Assembly: GCF_900167405.1 (NCBI RefSeq)
Contig: NZ_FUWO01000002.1
Coordinates: 1 to 64,000 of the forward strand
DNA length: 64,000 bases
Source of the DNA: Globicatella sulfidifaciens DSM 15739
GTDB taxonomy: Bacteria > Bacillota > Bacilli > Lactobacillales > Aerococcaceae
Direction of reading: 5' to 3'
Shown piece by piece: positions 59,095-64,000 of this stretch. Position 1 is the first letter of the stretch. Each line of letters opens with the position of its first letter. The position numbers and the translations under genes were made by a program. Below the pieces are notes generated by a model. It was not told where the DNA came from and made no database searches. It saw only the letters and a program-made list of their open reading frames with translations.

Positions 59095-60213
59095 CTAAGC
59101 AATGCAGAGGAAGCAAATCATTAAATCAGGTAAATATTGTAATTGCATTCCTGTTTCTTTATAAAATTTTTGCAAACGATAGGTTAAAGTATTCCGATGA
59201 ATAAAGAGCTTATCAGCGGTTTGTGATAAGTTTCCTTGATTTTCAAATAATGTTTCAATTAGAGAAGAATATTCCGTATTATTCACAATAACTTGTTTCA
59301 AAGGAGTCAATAGGGGTAAATCGCTAAGCGCTTTTTTACCAATTTGTTTTAATAATACGGGTGTAATTTGAGTTAATACACCTAATAATTCTGTTTGAAA
59401 ACTTTGTTCAACAATAGCAAGTTCTTCATCATAACGCATGGGTAAGTTGACTGAGAGTTGATGGACTAAACCAATAATTGCTTGAGTGACCGTATCAAAA
59501 TCAGCATCTAACGATTGAATAACACCAAGGAGTTGATCAATTGAGATTTCATCGTTGGGTTTGATTCTTAAAACAACACTATATCGACGCTCATTTTTAG
59601 TAAACCAATCAATAATCTGATGGCTTGATTCCTTTAGTGTATTAAACCAAAGTTCATCGTCAAAGTTTTCTGGTAATTTTCTAAAATTAATATGTAAAAT
59701 TTGTAGATTTCCTGAAATAATCGGCATATTAGTAGATTTTTTTTCCAGAAAGTTTTGCCAATGAGAGTTTCGAGTAATTGGAGTAAAATTATCTTGATCA
59801 CTGACAATGTTAAGCAACGATATTTCTTTATGAGATAAGGAAGAAAAAGGAATCGCCATTATTTGACTTTCAACGGTAATAATATGATGCGTCTGTCTCA
59901 AATCCTCTACATTTGTTGGATTAATCATCGCTTCTGGAAAGAGCTGTATAATGGAATTTATCAAAATATCCTCTCCTTGAAAATTAGTTATTAATAGTGT
60001 ACCATAAGTGCAGCTTGAAAGTATATTTTTAGAGACAGAATGCAACAAAAAACATGGATGTAATAAAAAATGTCGAATGGACCTTAGGCATATAAAATAA
60101 TACAGAGTATGAAAATCCTGCTTAGTAAACTCAATTTTTGTAATAGGATTGAAGATAAGAGGAATCATGTTTGAAAAATTAAAGAGCCTATCCTCACACT
60201 TGATGAGAATCAC
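59095..60213 (-). CDS. PucR/CdaR-type regulator with C-terminal HTH
   Basis: 372 residues at most. The C-terminal part (about 320-365) is a clear PucR_2-type HTH: NLSQTADKLFIHRNTLTYRLQKF. Upstream is a poorly conserved sensory region (about 100-300) without a recognised domain. The start is unsure: GTG at 60213 and the ATG at 60168 both lack a ribosome site, and the first 60 residues look atypical (rich in Phe, Leu, His, Cys). Such proteins often control purine or sugar-acid use; here the role is unknown. Confidence 0.7.
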   Translation of the reverse strand: MILIKCEDRLFNFSNMIPLIFNPITKIEFTKQDFHTLYYFICLRSIRHFLLHPCFLLHSVSKNILSSCTYGTLLITNFQGEDILINSIIQLFPEAMINPTNVEDLRQTHHIITVESQIMAIPFSSLSHKEISLLNIVSDQDNFTPITRNSHWQNFLEKKSTNMPIISGNLQILHINFRKLPENFDDELWFNTLKESSHQIIDWFTKNERRYSVVLRIKPNDEISIDQLLGVIQSLDADFDTVTQAIIGLVHQLSVNLPMRYDEELAIVEQSFQTELLGVLTQITPVLLKQIGKKALSDLPLLTPLKQVIVNNTEYSSLIETLFENQGNLSQTADKLFIHRNTLTYRLQKFYKETGMQLQYLPDLMICFLCIA

Positions 60214-60405
60214 TGTATTTTACTTGTAACTATAGTGCTAGATGACTATCGTATGGTTTGTATAAAGGCTATTTAAAAAGCAGGATGACTACCCGAAGCA
60301 AATATTATGTCAATTTTAACTATATGCCATCTTTAATTTTATGCTGAAAGAATGAGAGATAATCTGTATTAGCCTAAATAGATAATCATAAGGAGTCGCA
60401 AAGAA

Positions 60406-60903
60406 ATGGAATTAACTGAAACACAACGGTTGAAACATGAAAAATTTATGCGAATAGCAATTATGGAAGCCTCATTAGCTGAAATGCAAGGAGAAGTACC
60501 CATTGGTGCTATCATAGTTGTAGATAACAAAGTCGTTGCTAAAGCACATAATTTAAGAGAAATTTCTAAACGAGCGATTGCACATGCCGAATTATTAGCC
60601 ATCGACCAAGCCAATCAAATTTTAGAAAAATGGCGATTAGAGGATGCGACACTATATGTAACGTTAGAACCATGTGCCATGTGTGCAGGTGCCATTATAT
60701 TGTCGCGAGTTAAAACAGTGGTCTATGGAGCCCGTGATCCAAAAGCAGGCAGTGTAGGAAGTGTGCTCAATTTATTAGAAGAACCTCGTTTTAATCATGA
60801 ACCAGAAGTTATTTCGGGAATACTAGCAGATGAATGTGGAGCAAAACTGACTAATTTTTTCAGAAACTTACGGAAAAAGAAAAAGTTATCCACAAAGAGT
60901 TAA
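60406..60903 (+). CDS. tadA: tRNA adenosine(34) deaminase
   Basis: 165 residues. Makes inosine at position 34 of tRNA-Arg(ACG). Zinc site His60-Ala-Glu62 (HAELLAID) and Cys90-x-x-Cys93 (PCAMCAGAI), with Glu62 as proton shuttle. The C-terminal basic tail (RKKKKLSTKS) contains a perfect DnaA box in its DNA. AAGGAG is upstream. Confidence 0.95.
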   Translation: MELTETQRLKHEKFMRIAIMEASLAEMQGEVPIGAIIVVDNKVVAKAHNLREISKRAIAHAELLAIDQANQILEKWRLEDATLYVTLEPCAMCAGAIILSRVKTVVYGARDPKAGSVGSVLNLLEEPRFNHEPEVISGILADECGAKLTNFFRNLRKKKKLSTKS

Positions 60904-60971
60904 TAGTTATCCACAAAGCTGTCAACATTTTACACATTAACTGTGGATAACTATCAATGTCTTGTTGATAA
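60886..60971. other. DnaA-box cluster distant from oriC
   Basis: Perfect boxes TTATCCACA at 60886-60894 and 60907-60915, perfect reverse box TGTGGATAA at 60942-60950, and variant TGTTGATAA at 60963-60971. Four boxes in 86 bp at the end of tadA is a density matched in this window only at oriC, about 47 kb away. Confidence 0.85.
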
Positions 60972-61292
60972 ACTAGCACAATTCGCTAAAAAATAGTTAA
61001 CGGTTGATGTTTATTAGCTCTTTTGGTGGAATTAGAATTTATGTATCAACAGGTGCCATCAATATGGACCAAAAACGATGAAAGCATCGTATAAAGTAAA
61101 TTAATGCTTAAACAAACAACAGGATCAATAAAGGTAACCGTGTTATCAGAATTTTTTGACGTTTGTAACATCTTTTTGACTACTTGAGATATTTTTAAAG
61201 ATTACGATGGTTAGCTTTCCTCAGGAGTTTTGGATGTGTATAACATTATTGGGATACTATCGAAAGTGTTCATTATTAAAGATTGAAAAAGA
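60972..61292. other. Intergenic stretch before the SRP RNA, no gene seen
   Basis: About 320 bp of AT-rich sequence without open frame, ribosome site or strong hairpin that I can support. Confidence 0.5.
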
Positions 61293-61322
61293 TTGGAATT
61301 CTCAAAATAAATATGTTATAAT
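61293..61322 (+). promoter_or_regulatory. Promoter of the SRP RNA gene
   Basis: TTGGAA (61293-61298), 18-bp spacer, TATAAT (61317-61322), six bases before the RNA. Confidence 0.65.
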
Positions 61323-61328
61323 AAATAA

Positions 61329-61406
61329 AGGCAATAACGGATTCACGAATCGAGTCAGGACCGGAAGGTAGCAGCTATAAGTGATGAAGTTATGTGCCTT
61401 TTTTTG
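61329..61406 (+). ncRNA. ffs: Small signal recognition particle RNA (4.5S-type)
   Basis: Contains the universally conserved SRP domain IV core GTCAGGACCGGAAGGTAGCAGC (given in parts: GTCAGGACCGGAAGG, AGCAGC). The ends pair (AAGGCAATAAC with GTTATGTGCCTT), giving a single hairpin of about 75 nt, with a seven-T run at the 3' end as terminator. It guides Ffh-ribosome complexes to the membrane. It follows tadA as in many Lactobacillales, but dnaX does not follow. Confidence 0.93.
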
Positions 61407-61698
61407 TTCTATAAATCCTATTAAATCAACATTCTTGAATAAATAATGCGTTTTGTGAGCATTTTAAATTCGAAATTCCTTAAATGGTAGATAGGAATAA
61501 TGATACTAAAAGTATAAAACGATGAAGATTAATTTCAAGTTTGACTGGCTATGCCTAGACTATATAACTGATTCTCGTTTTCTTAATGCGCAATGATGAT
61601 AGTTAAACGTGATAGTTAAGAGCTGCACTTACAAAATTATGTATATTCAAAAACTTAATTATTTGATAAAATAAACTTATATTATGGAGGGGATGAAT

Positions 61699-62040
61699 AT
61701 GGCAATTAATCAAGAATGGGTACAATTAACGGATAATTCTAAAAGACGTATTGCCCAAATTTTGGACGGAAGTATGTTAGTGGAGATGGCATTTGAACAT
61801 CCAGTTGATGAAAATTCAGCAATCGCGACCCATAAGCATTTTCATGAACAAATTACTTATATTAAAAAAGGAACATTCAAGTTTTTAATTATTCACGAAA
61901 ATGGTGAACAAGAAGAAAGAATTGTCAATGAAGGTGACACCTTAGCACTTCGCTCTAATGTTGAACATGGATGCATTCCATTAGCAGAAAACTCAATTTT
62001 TATGGATTTTTTCAATCCAATCCGTGTCGATTTATTATAA
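61699..62040 (+). CDS. Single-domain cupin protein (KdgF-like)
   Basis: 113 residues from ATG 61699, eight bases after GGAGG; ATGs at 61684 and 61693 overlap that site. One cupin barrel: metal-ligand motif HKHFHEQITYIKKGTFKF (about 42-59), with later RSNVEHGCIP. The HPHEQ-x-TY arrangement and size resemble KdgF, which linearises uronic-acid products, but many sugar-linked cupins share it. It precedes araR and an FGGY kinase gene, which fits carbohydrate use. Substrate unassigned. Confidence 0.75.
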   Translation: MAINQEWVQLTDNSKRRIAQILDGSMLVEMAFEHPVDENSAIATHKHFHEQITYIKKGTFKFLIIHENGEQEERIVNEGDTLALRSNVEHGCIPLAENSIFMDFFNPIRVDLL

Positions 62041-62056
62041 ACATTCATAAATTGAC

Positions 62057-62092
62057 AAATCAATTGCATAATAATCGAATCATTGATTTTTC
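62057..62092 (+). terminator. Probable terminator after the cupin gene
   Basis: AAATCAAT (62057-62064) and ATTGATTT (62082-62089) with a short T-run. Confidence 0.5.
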
Positions 62093-62191
62093 GTTCATTC
62101 AAAATGGTTTTGTGTGATTATTCCCAATGCAATTGAATTGAAGAAAAGAGTAAGTTGAGGATAAAATTTAATTTTCTCCAATTTTTTTATA

Positions 62192-62236
62192 TTGTATTTT
62201 AATGGATAATCCGTTAAAATAAATGTACGTACAAAT
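62192..62236 (+). promoter_or_regulatory. araR promoter with AraR operator
   Basis: TTGTAT (62192-62197), 17-bp spacer, TAAAAT (62215-62220), directly followed by AAATGTACGTACAAAT (62221-62236), whose core TGTACGTACA is a perfect palindrome of the Bacillus AraR-operator type. Its position over the start site implies autorepression. Confidence 0.78.
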
Positions 62237-62257
62237 TATAGGTGGAGAGATTAAGCG

Positions 62258-63313
62258 ATGAATTTACCGAAATACCAGCAAATAGCTGAAGTTTTAAGAG
62301 AAGAAATAATAAAGGGAACTTATGCCGTTGGCAATGTGATTCCTACCGAAGCCAAATTACAGGAACAATTTGATGTTAGTCGACATACCATTAGACAAGC
62401 ACTCTCGATTTTAATCAATGAAGGTTATTTACGATCTGAAAAAGGATCAGGAACCTATGTAAAAAATCGTTTGATTGAGTCGACGAATAACAATTCAACG
62501 CGAAAAATTGGTGTCATCACTACTTATCTGTCTGATTATATTTTCCCCGATATTATTAGAGGAATTGAAGAGGTACTACGACAAAATAATTACAGCCTTG
62601 TTTTAGCAAGTACCGATAATGATATTGTCCAAGAAGAAATTTGTCTAAAACGTATGTTGGATGAGGAAGTAGCTGGCTTAATTGTCGAACCAACAAAGAG
62701 TAATTTATTCAATCCTAATATTGCTTACTATTCAAAATTTAAAGAACTGGGTATCCCCATATTGTTTATTAATGCTTATTATGAAACACTCGATTTACCG
62801 TATATTGCGATGGATGATAGAAAAGCCGCGCAAAAAGCAACTGAGTTTTGGCTTAACCAAGGAATCACGAATATTGGCTTAATTACGAAGATTGATGATT
62901 TACAAGGAAAATTAAGAATGAAAGGGTTTATTAAAGCCTTTGAAGAAAAAGGTGTTAGTTTTAGTAAAGAAGCTATTCATACTTATACAACTGAAACACT
63001 CGATGCAGCTTTGGCTAATATTGCTAACCAAGTCATAAATGATGAAACGACGACTCGAACTTTTGTTTGCTATAATGATAAGGTGGCATTAAAATTACAA
63101 CAATTAGTAGAATCAAAGAGCCCTATTTTAGGAAGTAAACTCCAATTATCCAGTCACGATAATTCTATCCTTTCAGCGGTAGGCGGTTTTAGTAGTGTCC
63201 AACATATAAAAGATGAATTAGGAAGAATAGCGGCTAATAAAATCATCGAATCAATCGAAAAAAATAAAGCCATTGAGACGGAAATATTTGTAGGTGAATT
63301 AGTTGAGAGATAA
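62258..63313 (+). CDS. araR: AraR-type GntR/LacI chimeric sugar repressor
   Basis: 351 residues. GntR-type winged HTH (about 1-70, KYQQIAEVLREEIIKGTY, PTEAKLQEQFDVSRHTIRQAL in parts) fused to a LacI/GalR-type sugar-binding domain (about 82-350, IGVITTYLSDYIFPDIIRGIEE in part). This fusion defines AraR, the arabinose repressor of Firmicutes. It is followed by a terminator and an FGGY kinase gene with an operator of the same kind. The ligand is inferred as L-arabinose or a related pentose. Confidence 0.85.
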   Translation: MNLPKYQQIAEVLREEIIKGTYAVGNVIPTEAKLQEQFDVSRHTIRQALSILINEGYLRSEKGSGTYVKNRLIESTNNNSTRKIGVITTYLSDYIFPDIIRGIEEVLRQNNYSLVLASTDNDIVQEEICLKRMLDEEVAGLIVEPTKSNLFNPNIAYYSKFKELGIPILFINAYYETLDLPYIAMDDRKAAQKATEFWLNQGITNIGLITKIDDLQGKLRMKGFIKAFEEKGVSFSKEAIHTYTTETLDAALANIANQVINDETTTRTFVCYNDKVALKLQQLVESKSPILGSKLQLSSHDNSILSAVGGFSSVQHIKDELGRIAANKIIESIEKNKAIETEIFVGELVER

Positions 63314-63336
63314 CAGTGATGTTATCTCTTTTTTTG
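63306..63336 (+). terminator. Terminator of araR
   Basis: AGAGATAAC (63306-63314) and GTTATCTCT (63321-63329) followed by seven Ts; it overlaps the araR stop. Confidence 0.88.
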
Positions 63337-63387
63337 TACAAACAAATAAAATTAACCATTGACATGTACGGACAAAATATTTATAAT
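63332..63387 (+). promoter_or_regulatory. Kinase promoter with AraR-like operators
   Basis: TTGACA (63359-63364), 17-bp spacer, TATAAT (63382-63387). ATGTACGGACAAAAT (63364-63378) lies in the spacer and TTTGTACAAACAAAT near 63333-63347 just upstream. Both resemble AraR operators and would permit looping or tight repression. Confidence 0.65.
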
Positions 63388-63428
63388 TTATATTGTAAGG
63401 GGATACATTGTTTTTAAGAGGTGATTAA

Positions 63429-64000
63429 ATGGAAATAAAAGAAAAATTATTGCTCGGACAAACAAGTTTAGGAATTGAATTTGGTTCTACTAGAATTAAA
63501 GCCATCTTAATCGATGACCAACAAAAATTATTAGCCGATAGTTCTTATCAATGGGAAAACCAATTAGTAGATGGTTTTTGGACGTATAGTCAAGATGCCA
63601 TCATTGAAGGACTACAAACTTGCTTTACCCATCTAAAAGCAGCAGTAAAAGATCAATATGGAGTAACCTTAACGAAGATTGGACAAATCGGCATTAGCGC
63701 GATGATGCATGGCTATTTACCTTTCGATGCTGAAGGAAATCTGTTAGTACCGTTTAGAACTTGGCGCAATAATAATACAACTGAAGCTGCTAAATTATTA
63801 ACGGATGAATTTCATTTTAATATACCGGAACGTTGGAGCATCGCTCATTTGTATCAAGCAGTTTTGGATTCAGAACCCCATCTTTATGAATTAGATTTTA
63901 TGACGACTTTAGCCGGATACATCCACTGGTTGCTTTCAGATAGAAAAGTACTAGGAGTAGGAGATGCTTCTGGGATGTTTCCAATTGATTCGACAACTCA
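63429..64000 (+). CDS. FGGY-family carbohydrate kinase (partial, runs off the right edge)
   Basis: 190 codons visible. N-terminal ATPase fold LGIEFGSTRIKAILIDD (about 18-34), then GISAMMHGYLPFDAEGNLLVPFRTWRNN (in parts) as in ribulokinase/xylulokinase-type FGGY proteins. Phosphorylates a pentulose or related sugar, probably as part of arabinose use given araR and its operators. The start is ATG 63429 after AAGAGGTG. Substrate-determining C-terminal residues are outside the window. Confidence 0.82.
   Translation, partial: MEIKEKLLLGQTSLGIEFGSTRIKAILIDDQQKLLADSSYQWENQLVDGFWTYSQDAIIEGLQTCFTHLKAAVKDQYGVTLTKIGQIGISAMMHGYLPFDAEGNLLVPFRTWRNNNTTEAAKLLTDEFHFNIPERWSIAHLYQAVLDSEPHLYELDFMTTLAGYIHWLLSDRKVLGVGDASGMFPIDSTT

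Overview
This window is chromosomal DNA from a low-GC, Gram-positive bacterium of the order Lactobacillales. Gene order and protein style look like the Aerococcaceae/Carnobacteriaceae, but I cannot fix the genus from sequence alone. It spans the replication origin. Genes to the left of oriC are mostly on the minus strand and genes to the right mostly on the plus strand, so transcription runs largely with outward replication. Coding density is high and the DNA is visibly AT-rich.

Left arm (1-12,210): the window opens in the promoter/leader of an rRNA operon whose 16S gene starts at the left edge. Then, on the minus strand, come mnmG, a NUDIX hydrolase gene and mnmE. A block not expected here follows: a GerMN-like lipoprotein gene and a trehalose PTS operon (treC, treB). 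After it come khpB, yidC, rnpA and rpmH. Origin (about 12,300-14,180): DnaA boxes lie on both sides of dnaA, with an AT-rich, trinucleotide-patterned stretch before dnaN.

Right arm: dnaN; a VanY-like peptidase gene; yaaA-recF-gyrB-gyrA; rpsF-ssb-rpsR with an S6/S18-type leader and a perfect parS; a 1.5 kb gene-free spacer ending at a second perfect parS; gdpP-rplI-dnaB; a CDF transporter gene; a C39-like protease gene; glnR-glnA; a cytoplasmic alpha-amylase gene; an msmK-type ATPase gene; dut-radA-yacL-gltX-cysS-mrnC-rlmB-yacP-sigH-like-rpmG-secE-nusG; an unusual membrane protein gene; rplK-rplA; rplJ-rplL. Beyond this lie a VanRS-type two-component system with a DacA-like protein whose active-site motifs are degenerate, msrA, tRNA-Thr and tRNA-Leu, an ECF S-component gene, ctsR-clpC, LysR and PucR-type regulator genes, tadA, a DnaA-box cluster, the SRP RNA, a cupin gene, araR and the start of an FGGY sugar kinase gene.

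Most of the window is conserved replication, translation and recombination machinery. Regulation is readable in several places: tandem rRNA promoters, a GlnR box, a CtsR box, L1 and L10 autoregulatory leaders, AraR operators, and a cre site at treB. The unusual content is (1) a family of about 130-240 bp intergenic hairpin repeats in four copies, one with an inverted loop; (2) a DacA-like protein that keeps SxxK but lacks canonical SxN and KTG, encoded with its own two-component system; (3) a cluster of DnaA boxes about 47 kb from oriC; (4) a membrane protein gene between nusG and rplK; and (5) paired palindromes in the non-coding spacer between the two parS sites.
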